DNA of 64,000 bases from Melaminivora sp034675505 (GCA_034675505.1 JAUCDD010000027.1:1-64000), one strand, 5' to 3'; shown: positions 44,486-53,534, counted from the stretch's first letter. A program made the numbers and translations. The notes: a model not told the origin generated them from the letters alone.

Positions 44486-46852
44486 ATGACCACCCACTCC
44501 AAGACCCGCACCCGGGCCGGCCTGCGCCAGCCCGGCGGCGCAGCCCGGCGCCTGTCGGCCCGGCTGGCCCCCATCGTGCTGCTGCTGGCGGCGCTGGGCA
44601 GCGCCAGCCTGGCGCCTGCGCAGGTCGCACCCAAGCCGGCCCCCGCGCCCCAGCTGCCGGCGCGCCCCGGCATGGCCCAGCCCGACGTGGTGCAGCCCGC
44701 GGGCGGGCGCAGCTACCGGGTCTCGCTGCGCCAGCTGGGCGCGGTCTTCCCGCTGCAGCTGCGCGGCGTGCAGGGCGCCAGCGGCGTGCAGTTCGGCATT
44801 CGCAACGACGAGGTGGTGACCAGCGCCCGGCTGCACCTCAACTACGCCTACTCGCCGGCGCTGCTGCCCGACCTCTCGCACATCCGGGTGCTGGTCAATG
44901 AGCAGGTGGTGGCCACCATCGCCGTGCCGCGCGAGCAGGGCGGGCAGGGCCTGCAGCGCGTCATCGACATCCCCACGCGGTTGATCGGCGAGTTCAACCG
45001 GCTGAACCTGGAGCTGATCGGCCACTACACCATGGAGTGCGAGGACCCGGCGCACACCAGCCTGTGGGCCAACGTGGGCAACGACAGCGTGCTGGAGCTG
45101 TCGGTGAACCCGCTGACGCTGCCCAACGACCTGGCCTTCCTGCCCGAGCCGTTCTTCGACCGGCGCGACGCGCGCCAGCTGGTGCTGCCCATCGTGTTCG
45201 CGCGCGCCCCCGACGCCGGCCAGCTGGAGGCCGCCGGCACCATTGCCTCCTGGTTCGGCGGATTGGCCGGCTTTCGCGGGGCCAGCTTCCCGGCCTCCAT
45301 AGGCCAGCTGCCGGCCAAGGGCAATGCCGTGGTGCTGGCGCTGGGCGGTGCCGAGGGCATTGCCGGCGTGGGCGCGCCCGCTGCCGGCGGGCCGTCCATC
45401 CGCGTGGCGCCGCATCCGAACGATCCGACCTCCAAGCTCCTGGTCATCAGCGGGCGCGATGCGGCCGAGCTCAAGCGCGCCGCCGCCGCCCTGGCCGTCG
45501 GCGGCATGTCGCTGTCGGGCGCCAGCGCCACCATCGGCGAGCTCAAGGAAATCACCGCGCGCAAGCCCTATGACGCGCCCAACTGGCTGGCCAAGGACCG
45601 GCCGGTGAAGTTCGGCGAGCTGGTGGACCAGGAGCAGCTGAGCGTCTCGGGCTACTCGCCCGACCTGATCCGCGTGAACTTCCAGGTGCCGCCCGACCTG
45701 TTCGCCTGGCGCAAGCAGGACATCCCGGTGCACCTGAAGTACCGCTACACGGCGCGCCCCGTGGCCGACAAGTCCACGCTGAACGTGAGCGTCAACCAGC
45801 AGTTCCTGCGCGCGCTGCCGCTGCGCGCCATGGACCACGACAAGCCCAGCCGCATCGAGAGCTGGCTGAACAAGGCCGTGCCGCCCGGCGACCTGCTGCC
45901 GGCCGAGGACAAGTTCGACATCCCGTTGTTCAAGCTGCCCGCGCGCGGCCAGCTGCAATTCCACTACTACCACGACATCATCAAGGAGGGCGCCTGCAAG
46001 GACGTGCTGCTGGACAACGTGCGCGGCACCGTGGAGCCGGACTCGACCATCGACATCCGGGGCTTCTCGCACTTCATCGCCATGCCCGACCTGGCGGCGT
46101 TCGCCAACACCGGCTTCCCGTTCACGCGCATGGCCGACCTGTCGCAGACCGCCGTGGTGCTGCCGGCGCGCCCGGAGGCGGGTGACTACAGCGCCTATTT
46201 CTCGCTCATGGGCCTGATGGGCATGGTCACCGGCTACCCAGCGCACGCCGTCACCGTGGTGCTGGGCGGCGACCGGCTGGACGGGCTGGAGGACAAGGAC
46301 CTGCTGGTGATCGCCAGCGGGCCCAACCCGCCGCTGGTGGGGCAGTGGGCCGAGCACCTGCCCTTCAGCCTGAAGGAGGGCACCAAGCGCTTTCGCCTGT
46401 CCGACTACGCCTCGCACCTGCTCAACTGGTTCGACCCCGAGCAGCGCGACCGCAGCCGCCCGGGGCGCAGCGAGATCGTCTACACCAGCGCCAGCAACGA
46501 CGCGGTGTATGCAGGCTTCGAGTCGCCCCTCAAGGGCGACCGCAGCGTGGTGCTGCTGATCAGCAACCAGTCCGCCGGACTGCAGCAGGGCGTGGACGCG
46601 CTGCTCGACCCCGACCTGCTCAAGCGCATCCAGGGCAGCACCACCGTGATCCGGGGCAAGCAGGTGGACAGCCTGGTGGCCGAGCAGAGCTACTACGTCG
46701 GCTCGCTGGGGCCGGTCACGCGCGCGCAGTGGTGGCTGTCGCGCCATCCGCTGGCCCTGATCGTCCTGGGCGTGCTGGCGGCGGCGCTGGTGGGCTTCAT
46801 GCTTTACATTGCGTTGCGCGCCCGGGCCCGCAGGCGCCTGCGCCAGCAATAG
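44486..46852 (+). CDS. bcsB: cellulose synthase periplasmic subunit BcsB
   Basis: BcsB is the membrane-anchored periplasmic partner that guides the nascent glucan and is required for BcsA activity. The 788-residue protein has a signal peptide ending LAPAQ at about residue 46. Alternating carbohydrate-binding-like and flavodoxin-like domains follow, for example GVQGASGVQFGIRNDEVVTS and HYTMECEDPAHTSLWANVGN. Its C-terminal helix, LALIVLGVLAAALVGFML, ends in a basic tail. A GC-rich inverted repeat in the 85-bp gap after bcsA may affect the relative output of the two. A terminator-like hairpin follows. Confidence 0.94.
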   Translation: MTTHSKTRTRAGLRQPGGAARRLSARLAPIVLLLAALGSASLAPAQVAPKPAPAPQLPARPGMAQPDVVQPAGGRSYRVSLRQLGAVFPLQLRGVQGASGVQFGIRNDEVVTSARLHLNYAYSPALLPDLSHIRVLVNEQVVATIAVPREQGGQGLQRVIDIPTRLIGEFNRLNLELIGHYTMECEDPAHTSLWANVGNDSVLELSVNPLTLPNDLAFLPEPFFDRRDARQLVLPIVFARAPDAGQLEAAGTIASWFGGLAGFRGASFPASIGQLPAKGNAVVLALGGAEGIAGVGAPAAGGPSIRVAPHPNDPTSKLLVISGRDAAELKRAAAALAVGGMSLSGASATIGELKEITARKPYDAPNWLAKDRPVKFGELVDQEQLSVSGYSPDLIRVNFQVPPDLFAWRKQDIPVHLKYRYTARPVADKSTLNVSVNQQFLRALPLRAMDHDKPSRIESWLNKAVPPGDLLPAEDKFDIPLFKLPARGQLQFHYYHDIIKEGACKDVLLDNVRGTVEPDSTIDIRGFSHFIAMPDLAAFANTGFPFTRMADLSQTAVVLPARPEAGDYSAYFSLMGLMGMVTGYPAHAVTVVLGGDRLDGLEDKDLLVIASGPNPPLVGQWAEHLPFSLKEGTKRFRLSDYASHLLNWFDPEQRDRSRPGRSEIVYTSASNDAVYAGFESPLKGDRSVVLLISNQSAGLQQGVDALLDPDLLKRIQGSTTVIRGKQVDSLVAEQSYYVGSLGPVTRAQWWLSRHPLALIVLGVLAAALVGFMLYIALRARARRRLRQQ

Positions 46853-46873
46853 GCGGGGCTGCCGCCGGCGACT

Positions 46874-46915
46874 GCCTGGGGTGCCGGCGCCGGCATGCCC
46901 CAGGCGCTTGTTTTT
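46874..46915 (+). terminator. terminator-like hairpin between bcsB and bcsZ
   Basis: GCCTGGGG (46874-46881) pairs with CCCCAGGC (46898-46905), with an inner GCCGG/CCGGC extension, and TTTTT follows at 46911-46915 after GCTTG. It would reduce expression of bcsZ and bcsC relative to bcsAB. Confidence 0.6.
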
Positions 46916-46972
46916 GGTGTTTTGCCCTGTTGCCGGCGTCAAATAACGATAGTTTGCTACAAAAATTATAGT
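46915..46972. repeat. dispersed repeat copy upstream of bcsZ
   Basis: On the minus strand it reads CTATAATTTTTGTAGCAAAC, then CGTTATTTGACGCCGGC, CAGGGCAAAAC and CCAAAA. This matches block by block the copy at 18939 (CTATGAAAAACATAGCAAAC, then CGTTGATTGGCGCCGGC). It lies right before the bcsZ start, between the terminator and the coding region. Confidence 0.6.
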
Positions 46973-46976
46973 GAAA

Positions 46977-48218
46977 ATGCCTCTTGCGCACCTCGCCCAC
47001 TGCGTCCGCGCCGCCTGGCGGCGCTGCCCGGCCCTGCCCTGGGCGGCGCTGCTGGCGTGGGCGCCGGCGCCGGCGTGGGCGCAGGGCGATTGCGCCGCTG
47101 CCGCCTGGCCGCTGTGGCAGCAGTTCGCGCAGCGCTTCATGCAGGCCGATGGGCGCGTGATCGACTACAGCGTGGCGCAGCAGCACTCCACCTCCGAGGG
47201 CCAGTCCTACGCCATGTTCTTCGCGCTGGTGGCGCGCGACCGCGAGCGCTTCGACAAGCTGTGGAGCTGGAGCATCGCCAACCTCGCCGGCGGCGACATC
47301 GGCGCGCGCCTGCCCGCCTGGCAGTGGGGCCGCAAGGACGACGGCGGCTGGGGCGTGGTGGACCCCAACCCGGCCTCGGACGCCAACCTGTGGTTCATCT
47401 ACGCGCTGGCCGAGGCCGCGCGCGCATGGGCCGAGCCGCGCTATGCCGAGCAGGCGCGCACGCTGCTGGCGCAGGTTGCCGCGCAGGAGGTGGCTGACCT
47501 GCCGGGCCTGGGGCCGACGCTGCTGCCCGCCGCGCGCGGCTTCATGGCCGATGCGCGCACCTGGCGGCTCAACCCCAGCTACCTGCCCGTGCCCCTGGCG
47601 CGCGCGCTGCAGCAGCTCGACCCCCAGGGCCCCTGGAAAGCCGTGCTGGCCAGCCATGCGCGCATGCTTACCGACACCACGCCCAAGGGCTTCGCAGCCG
47701 ACTGGGTGGCCTGGCAGGCGGGCGCCGGCGGCAGCGGCGGCGCGTTCATCACCGATCCGGAAAAGGGCGACGTCGGCAGCTACGACGCCATCCGCACCTA
47801 TTTGTGGGCCGGCATGACGCCGCGCACCGACCCGCTGGCGCCGCTCTTGCGCAAGCGCCTGGCCGGCATGGCCGCGCTGCTGCAGGGGCCGGACGCCGTG
47901 CCGCCCGAGCAGGTCCACGTGAGCGATGGCCACCTGGACGGCCGCGGCCCGGTGGGGTTTTCCGCGGCGCTGCTGCCCTACCTGCAGGCGCAGGGCGCGC
48001 AGGCGGCGCTCAAGGGCCAGCAAGAGCGCGTGCGCCGCGAGCTGCTGCAGGCGGCCAAGGACGCCCCGCCGCGCTACTACGATCAAGTGCTGGGGCTGTT
48101 TGGCACCGGCTACATGGAACAACGCTACCAATTCCTGCCAAGCGGCAGGCTGCAACTTCGCTGGGAACAGGCATGTCCGCACCAAGGCCGAAGCGCCACC
48201 CCCGTCAACGCACGCTGA
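46977..48218 (+). CDS. bcsZ: periplasmic endo-1,4-beta-glucanase BcsZ (GH8)
   Basis: BcsZ cleaves misassembled cellulose in the periplasm and is needed for normal secretion. The 413-residue protein has a signal peptide ending PAWAQ at about residue 36. The GH8 acid is Glu74 in HSTSEGQSYAMFF, followed by WGRKDDGGWGVVDPNPASDA with acidic substrate residues and FAADWVAW and YDAIRTYLW further on. An in-frame GTG lies at 46971, but the ATG at 46977 is preferred. The 3' end overlaps bcsC by 46 bp. Confidence 0.93.
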   Translation: MPLAHLAHCVRAAWRRCPALPWAALLAWAPAPAWAQGDCAAAAWPLWQQFAQRFMQADGRVIDYSVAQQHSTSEGQSYAMFFALVARDRERFDKLWSWSIANLAGGDIGARLPAWQWGRKDDGGWGVVDPNPASDANLWFIYALAEAARAWAEPRYAEQARTLLAQVAAQEVADLPGLGPTLLPAARGFMADARTWRLNPSYLPVPLARALQQLDPQGPWKAVLASHARMLTDTTPKGFAADWVAWQAGAGGSGGAFITDPEKGDVGSYDAIRTYLWAGMTPRTDPLAPLLRKRLAGMAALLQGPDAVPPEQVHVSDGHLDGRGPVGFSAALLPYLQAQGAQAALKGQQERVRRELLQAAKDAPPRYYDQVLGLFGTGYMEQRYQFLPSGRLQLRWEQACPHQGRSATPVNAR

Positions 48219-51200
48219 TCCTGAGCCTGGCCGCCGCGCTGGCCGCGCCTTGGGCGCTGGCCCAGGACGCCGCCACGCGCACGCTGATCGAGCAGGGCCA
48301 GTTCTGGCAGTCGCGCGGCGATTCGCAGCGCGCCATCGAGGCCTGGGAAAAGCTGCTGCGCGCCAGTCCCAACCAGCCCGACGCGCTGTACGGCATGGCG
48401 CGCGCGCTGGCCCAGCAGGGCCAGACCGAGGAGGCGCAGCGCTACCTGGAGCAGCTGCGCCGCGCGCACCCCGACCACCGCCTGGTGGACCGGCTGCAGC
48501 AGGAGATCAACGTGCAGCGCAACGCCGGCCAGGTGCAGCAGGCGCGCAGCCTGGCGCGCTCCGGCCAGGCCGAGCAGGCCATGAGCACCTACCGCGAGGC
48601 GCTGGGCAATGCCGAGCCCACGGGGCCGCTGGCGCTGGAGTACTACCAGACGCTGGGCGGCACCTCCGGCGGCTGGGACACGGCGCGGCGCGGCCTGGAG
48701 CGCCTGGCGCGCGAAGCGCCCAATGACACCAAGATCTCGCTGGCGCTGGCCCAGCACCTGACCTACCGCGAGGCCACGCGGCGCGAGGGCATCGCCCAGC
48801 TGGCGCGCCTGTCGCAGGACGCGGAAGTGGGTAAGGCGGCCACCGACGCCTGGCGCAAGGCCCTGGCCTGGACCGGCACGCGCAGCTCCGACATCCCGCT
48901 GTACCAGGCCTTCCTGCGCGCCCACCCGGGCGACGAGGCGGTCGCCGCGCGGCTGCGCGAGGTCGAGGCCAGCCAGCGCACCGTGCGCACCCAGGCCGTG
49001 GCCACGCGCGACCCGCTGCGCGAGCGCAGCACCGAGGGCTTCAAGGCGCTGGACGATGGCGACCTGGAGGCCGCCGAGGCGCAATTTCGCAGCGTGCTGC
49101 AGACGCGCCCCAACGACGGCGACGCCCTGGGCGGCATGGGCGTGCTGCGCCTGCGCCAGGAGGAGTTCGCCCAGGCGCGCGGCTACCTGGAGCGCGCCAG
49201 CCAGCAGGGCTCGGCCGCGCGCTGGAAGCAGGCGCTGGCCAGCGCCACCTACTGGACGCTGGTGGAGCAGGCGCGCGCGGCGCGCGCAGCCGGCCAGCCG
49301 GACGCCGCGCGCCAGCTGCTGGAGCAGGCGGTGCGCACCGACCCGCAGGAGATCACCGCGCAAAACGACCTGGCCGACGTGCAGGCCGAGCAGGGCCAGC
49401 TGGACGCGGCCGAGGCCGGCTACCGGCGCGTGCTGGCGCGCCAGGCCGACAACCCGGACGCCATCCGCGGCCTGGTGGGCGTGCTGGCGCAGACCGGCAA
49501 GGCCGCCGAGGCGCTGCAACTCGTCGAGCGCCTGACGCCCAGCCAGCAGGAAAAAGTGGGCGCCCTGGGCCGACTGCGCGCCACGCAGGCCATGGGCCTG
49601 GCCAAGGCGGCGGCCGCGCGCGGCGACGACAACGGCGCCCGCCTGGCGCTGGAGGACGCGCTGCTCAACGACCCGGCCAACCCCTGGGTGCGCCTGGACC
49701 TGGCGCGCCTGTACCTGAAGATGGGCGCCATGAACGAGGCGCGCGGCGTGATGGACGGCCTCTTGGTGTCCAACCCGCACATGCCCGAGGCGCTGTACGC
49801 CAGCGCGCTGCTGGCATCCGAGTCGCGCGACTGGGCCGGCGCGCTGGCCACGCTGGAGCGCATCCCCGAGAAAAACCGCACGCGCGACATCGCCGCGCTG
49901 CAAAAGCGCGTGTGGGTGCACGTGCAGGCGCGCGCGGCATCCGCGCTGGCGCGCGAGGGGCGCATCCAGCAGGCGCAGCAGGCGCTGGTGCAGGCCGAGC
50001 CCTTCGTCGGCCAGGACCCCGAGCTGCTGGGCGCGCTGGCGCTGGCCTGGGCGGACGCGGGCGACCCCAACCGGGCGCTGGCCATGGTGCGCGACATGCT
50101 GGCGCGCACGCCGCGCCCCGACGTCGGCCTGCGCCTGCAGTACGCCGCGGCGCTGCTCAAGACCGGCCAGGACGTGGAGCTGGCCGGCGTGCTGCGCCAG
50201 CTGCAGGACACCCCCATGTCGGCCCAGGACCGCAAGGGCTTCGAGGACATCCGCGTGGGCTACATCCTGCGCCAGGCGGACGCGCTGCGCACCGCCGGCG
50301 ACCTGGCCGGCGCCTACGACACGCTGGCGCCGCTGCTGGCCGAGCGGCCCCAGGACACCGACGTGATCGGCGCGCTGGCGCGCATGTACGCCGACAACGG
50401 CGACCACGCCCAGGCCATGGGGCTGTACCACCGGCTGCTGGAGAAAGACCCGCGCAACGTGCGGCTGCTGCTGGCCGCGGCCAACACCGCCACCGGCGCC
50501 CGCGACTACAACTACGCCGAATCGGCCGTGCAGGTGGCGCTGCAGCTGGCGCCGCAGGACCCGGAGGTGCTCACCGCCGCCGGACGCGTGTACCGCGCCA
50601 AGGGCCAGGCCAGCAAGGCCGGCCAATACTTCGCTGCCGCCATCGAGGCCGAGACGCGCCAGCGCGCGCAGCTGCTGGCCGCCACCGGCCAGGGCGGGGG
50701 CAGCTACGCCGCGCCGAACGCGCCGGGCGGCAACCCGTTCCGGCGCGGCGCGGCGCAGCCGCTGTGGGGCGGCCGCGTGCCGGCCGGCGGCGCAGGCGCG
50801 ATGGTGCCGGTGGCCTATGCCGACAGCCCGGCGCCCACCGCCTATGCAGGCGCTGCATACAGCGCCCAGCCCGCCGCCGCGATGGGCGTGCCGGCCGGCC
50901 CGCAGCCCTTCATCCCGCAGCCCGCCGGCGCAGCGCGTTTCCCCGCGCCGCCCGCACCGCCGCCGGCCACGCCATCGAACTACTACGGCAGCGCCGCCGA
51001 TACCGCCCAGCCGGCGGCCAGCCGCAGCGCTGCCGCAGCGGCGGCCGCCCCGGCGCGCACCGGCGCCGCACGGCCGGCGCCGCCCGCGCGCGCCGGCCGC
51101 GCCGCGCCCGCCCCTACGCCCGCGCCCGCGCCCGCCCTGGCGCCTGCCGCACCGGCCCCGGGCAGCGCACTGATGACGCCTGCGGCCGCGCGCACGCAAG

Positions 51201-52609
51201 CCCTGCCGGCTGCCGGCGCACCCGGCTACCTGCCGCAGCCTGCCGGCTACACGGGCTATGCCGCGCAGCCGGCTGGCTACGCCCTGCCCGCGCCCGCCTA
51301 CGCGGCGCCGCAGCCGGGCTACCCGGCGGCCGTATCGCCCTGGGCCAGCGCCCCGCTGGCGCCCGGCGCAGCCCCGGCCCTGCCGGGCACCAGCCCGCGC
51401 GTGCGCAGCGCCCGCGACGACCTGGCCGAGCTGCAGGAGGGCCGCACCGCGATGCTCTCGGTCGGCGTGGTCGGGCGCGGACGCCAGGGCGAGAGCGGCA
51501 TGAGCGGCCTGACCGACGTGCAGGCGCCGGTGGAGATGAAGTTCCCGGCCGGCGACGGCATGATGGCCGTGCGCCTGACCCCCACGGCGGTGGGCGCCGG
51601 CACGCCCGAGACGACTTACGGCACGCTCAGCCGCTTCGGCGGCGGCCCGGCGACGGCGCTGGACATGCCCACGCGCTCGCCCGGCTCGCAGGGCAGCGGC
51701 GGCGTAGGCGTGGGCATCGCCTACGAGACCACCAAGCTGGCGGTGGACGTGGGCACGCTGCCGCTGGGCTTCCGGCAAAACGACATCATGGGCGGCGTGC
51801 GCTACCGCATGGACCTGTCCGACCAGGTCAGCCTGACGGGCGACCTGTCGCGCCGCCCGGTCACCGACAGCGTGCTGTCGTTCGCCGGCGCACGCGACGC
51901 CCGCACCGGCGAGAAGTGGGGCGGGGTGTCGTCCAACGGCGCGCGGCTGGACCTGACCTGGGACGACGGCGACTTCGGCGCCTACGCCGTGGGTGCGCTG
52001 GCCGCGCTGCAGGGCCACAGCGTGCAGTCCAACTCGCGCGTGGAGCTGGGCGGCGGCATGTACTGGCGCGTGCTGCGCACCACCGACTCGGTGTTCACCG
52101 CCGGGTTGAACGTCACCGCCATGGGCTACAACAAGAACCTGCGCTACTTCACCTACGGGCATGGCGGCTACTTCAGCCCGCAGCAGTTCCTGGCGATGAG
52201 CGTGCCCTTCGACTGGGCGCAGCGCAGCGGCCGCCTGAGCTACCAGATCAAGGGCGCGCTGGGCGTGCAGTACTTCAAGGAAAACGCCGCGCCCTACTTC
52301 CCGACCAGCGCCGCGCGCCAGTCCGCCGCCGCGCAGGCCGCCAGCGACGCCGAGGCCTTCGGCGAAGTGGGCACCAGCGCCACCGCCGTCTATCCCGGCC
52401 AGAGCAAGACCGGCCTGGGCTACAACCTGGGGCTGGCGATGGAGTACCAGCTGCACCCGCAGCTGTTCCTGGGCAGCCACCTGGCGCTGGACAACGCGCG
52501 CAACTACCGCCAGTTCACCGGTGGGCTGTACCTGCGCTACGCGCTGCAGCCCTACACCGGGCGCCAGCCGCTGCCGGTCAACCCGGTCAAGTCGCCCTAC
52601 GCCTTCTGA
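48173..52609 (+). CDS. bcsC: cellulose export outer-membrane protein BcsC with extended linker
   Basis: BcsC is the outer-membrane porin with a periplasmic TPR superhelix through which cellulose exits. The 1478-residue protein has a signal ending WALAQ near residue 27, then many TPR units up to about residue 835, for example SPNQPDALYGMARALAQQGQ and RPNDGDALGGMGVLRLRQ. Residues about 839-1072 are a low-complexity linker rich in Ala, Pro, Gly and Tyr with QPAGY-type repeats. The C-terminal barrel begins near SARDDLAELQEGRTAMLS and ends KSPYAF. Typical BcsC is 1150-1330 residues, and the extra length is the linker. A terminator follows. The ATG at 48173 is inside bcsZ. Confidence 0.94.
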   Translation: MSAPRPKRHPRQRTLILSLAAALAAPWALAQDAATRTLIEQGQFWQSRGDSQRAIEAWEKLLRASPNQPDALYGMARALAQQGQTEEAQRYLEQLRRAHPDHRLVDRLQQEINVQRNAGQVQQARSLARSGQAEQAMSTYREALGNAEPTGPLALEYYQTLGGTSGGWDTARRGLERLAREAPNDTKISLALAQHLTYREATRREGIAQLARLSQDAEVGKAATDAWRKALAWTGTRSSDIPLYQAFLRAHPGDEAVAARLREVEASQRTVRTQAVATRDPLRERSTEGFKALDDGDLEAAEAQFRSVLQTRPNDGDALGGMGVLRLRQEEFAQARGYLERASQQGSAARWKQALASATYWTLVEQARAARAAGQPDAARQLLEQAVRTDPQEITAQNDLADVQAEQGQLDAAEAGYRRVLARQADNPDAIRGLVGVLAQTGKAAEALQLVERLTPSQQEKVGALGRLRATQAMGLAKAAAARGDDNGARLALEDALLNDPANPWVRLDLARLYLKMGAMNEARGVMDGLLVSNPHMPEALYASALLASESRDWAGALATLERIPEKNRTRDIAALQKRVWVHVQARAASALAREGRIQQAQQALVQAEPFVGQDPELLGALALAWADAGDPNRALAMVRDMLARTPRPDVGLRLQYAAALLKTGQDVELAGVLRQLQDTPMSAQDRKGFEDIRVGYILRQADALRTAGDLAGAYDTLAPLLAERPQDTDVIGALARMYADNGDHAQAMGLYHRLLEKDPRNVRLLLAAANTATGARDYNYAESAVQVALQLAPQDPEVLTAAGRVYRAKGQASKAGQYFAAAIEAETRQRAQLLAATGQGGGSYAAPNAPGGNPFRRGAAQPLWGGRVPAGGAGAMVPVAYADSPAPTAYAGAAYSAQPAAAMGVPAGPQPFIPQPAGAARFPAPPAPPPATPSNYYGSAADTAQPAASRSAAAAAAAPARTGAARPAPPARAGRAAPAPTPAPAPALAPAAPAPGSALMTPAAARTQALPAAGAPGYLPQPAGYTGYAAQPAGYALPAPAYAAPQPGYPAAVSPWASAPLAPGAAPALPGTSPRVRSARDDLAELQEGRTAMLSVGVVGRGRQGESGMSGLTDVQAPVEMKFPAGDGMMAVRLTPTAVGAGTPETTYGTLSRFGGGPATALDMPTRSPGSQGSGGVGVGIAYETTKLAVDVGTLPLGFRQNDIMGGVRYRMDLSDQVSLTGDLSRRPVTDSVLSFAGARDARTGEKWGGVSSNGARLDLTWDDGDFGAYAVGALAALQGHSVQSNSRVELGGGMYWRVLRTTDSVFTAGLNVTAMGYNKNLRYFTYGHGGYFSPQQFLAMSVPFDWAQRSGRLSYQIKGALGVQYFKENAAPYFPTSAARQSAAAQAASDAEAFGEVGTSATAVYPGQSKTGLGYNLGLAMEYQLHPQLFLGSHLALDNARNYRQFTGGLYLRYALQPYTGRQPLPVNPVKSPYAF

Positions 52610-52619
52610 CGCACCCGGT

Positions 52620-52642
52620 CCGGGCGCCTGGCGCCCGGTTTT
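52620..52642 (+). terminator. rho-independent terminator of the bcs operon
   Basis: CCGGGCGCC (52620-52628) and GGCGCCCGG (52630-52638) form a strong stem and TTTT follows. It lies ten bases after the bcsC stop and just before a dispersed repeat copy. Confidence 0.7.
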
Positions 52643-52704
52643 GGGCCTGATCGGCTGCCTGCCGGCGTGGAAAGCCGGCCTCCAGCTACAAAAATCATAG
52701 TAAA
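52641..52704. repeat. dispersed repeat copy at the mtnN stop codon
   Basis: Reading plus, GCCTGATCGGCTGCCTGCCG, then GCGTGGAAAGCCGGCCTCCA, GCTACAAAAATCATAG and TAAAC. It matches the 5483 and 26592 copies. The minus-strand mtnN stop codon (52695-52697) and its last three codons are formed by the core of this copy. Confidence 0.65.
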
Positions 52705-53435
52705 CGCAGGAAGGCGTGGACGATGGCGTCGGCGCGCGGGCCGGCCACGTGGCGCACGAAGTGCGCAAAATCCAGGTGCGCGCTGTCGTCGGCGCGGTCG
52801 GAGATGGTGCGCACCGCGGCAAAAGGCAGGCCGTGGTCGCGGCAGACCTGGGCGACGGCTGCGCCCTCCATCTCGACGGCCAGCACGCCATGGCCGGCGG
52901 CGCCCAGCTCGCGGCGCAGGCGCTGCGACTCGGCGGCGGTGCTGACGAAGCGGTCGCCGCTGGCGATCAGGCCCAGGTGCAGGGCGGGTGCGGCCGTTTT
53001 TGCGGCAATAGTGCCGCTTGCCGGCGCCAATGCCTGTTTTGTTGCTTCCGAAAGAATAGCAGTGAGGTGCGCATCGCAGGCCATGCGCGTGCCGTGGCCC
53101 GGCACCTCCCAGCGCGGGAAGATGGGCGAGGCGTCCATGTCGTGCTGCAGGTAGTCGCGCGCCACCACCACGTCGCCCACCTGCACCTGCTCGCCCAGGC
53201 CGCCGGCCACGCCGGTGAAGACCATGCGGCGCGCGCCAAAGCGCTCGGCCAGCGTGGCGGCCGTGCTGGCCGCCGCCACCTTGCCGATGCCCGACAGCGC
53301 CAGCACCAGGTCATGCCCGTACAGCCGCCCGCGCCAGAAGCTGCGCCCGGCGTGGTCCACGCGCTCTGGCGCCTCAAGGGATTGCACGAGCCCGCCCTGC
53401 TCTTCGGGCAGGGCGCTCAGGATGGCGACGGTCAT
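52695..53435 (-). CDS. mtnN: 5'-methylthioadenosine/S-adenosylhomocysteine nucleosidase with an in-frame repeat-derived insertion
   Basis: The enzyme splits adenine from methylthioadenosine and SAH, clearing by-products of methylation and polyamine synthesis. In 246 residues it shows MTVAILSALPEEQGGLVQSL, FTGVAGGLGEQVQVGDVVVA, LGLIASGDRFVS, the catalytic Glu in LAVEMEGAAVAQVC and Asp in RTISDRADD. Between HLTAILSEA and LHLGLIASGD there is an extra stretch, TKQALAPASGTIAAKTAA, whose DNA (52992-53065) matches the dispersed repeat. The family is usually about 230 residues, so this is an in-frame insertion, in a surface loop by inference. The C-terminus also ends inside another repeat copy. Confidence 0.92.
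   Translation of the reverse strand: MTVAILSALPEEQGGLVQSLEAPERVDHAGRSFWRGRLYGHDLVLALSGIGKVAAASTAATLAERFGARRMVFTGVAGGLGEQVQVGDVVVARDYLQHDMDASPIFPRWEVPGHGTRMACDAHLTAILSEATKQALAPASGTIAAKTAAPALHLGLIASGDRFVSTAAESQRLRRELGAAGHGVLAVEMEGAAVAQVCRDHGLPFAAVRTISDRADDSAHLDFAHFVRHVAGPRADAIVHAFLRLL
52992..53065. repeat. dispersed repeat copy inside mtnN
   Basis: On the minus strand it reads GCTATTCTTTCGGAAGCAAC, then AAAACAGGCATTGGCGCCGG, CAAGCGGCACTATTGCCGC and AAAAACGG. It shares CTAT, AGCAA, ATTGGCGCCGGCA, TTGCCG and AAAACGG, in that order, with the intergenic copy at 18939-19014. It is read through in frame by mtnN. Confidence 0.65.
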
Positions 53436-53457
53436 GGCGGAGGGGGATGCGGGAGTG

Positions 53458-53488
53458 AAAAAAAAAGGCCGGGATGTCCATCCCGGCC
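53458..53488 (-). terminator. rho-independent terminator of fadD
   Basis: On the minus strand, GGCCGGGA and TCCCGGCC (53481-53488 and 53467-53474) form an eight-base stem with loop TGGACA, followed by nine T (53466-53458). It sits between the fadD stop and the mtnN start. Confidence 0.85.
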
Positions 53489-53534
53489 GTGGCGGGGCGG
53501 CCCGGCGCGCGGGACCGCCGGCGGCGCGTGCGCG

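Noticed and set aside
48125..52891. A very long open frame antisense to bcsC, over 1500 codons
   Set aside because: It is a by-product of third-position GC in bcsC, is extremely Ala/Arg/His/Gly-rich, has no family motif and would overlap the terminator and mtnN.
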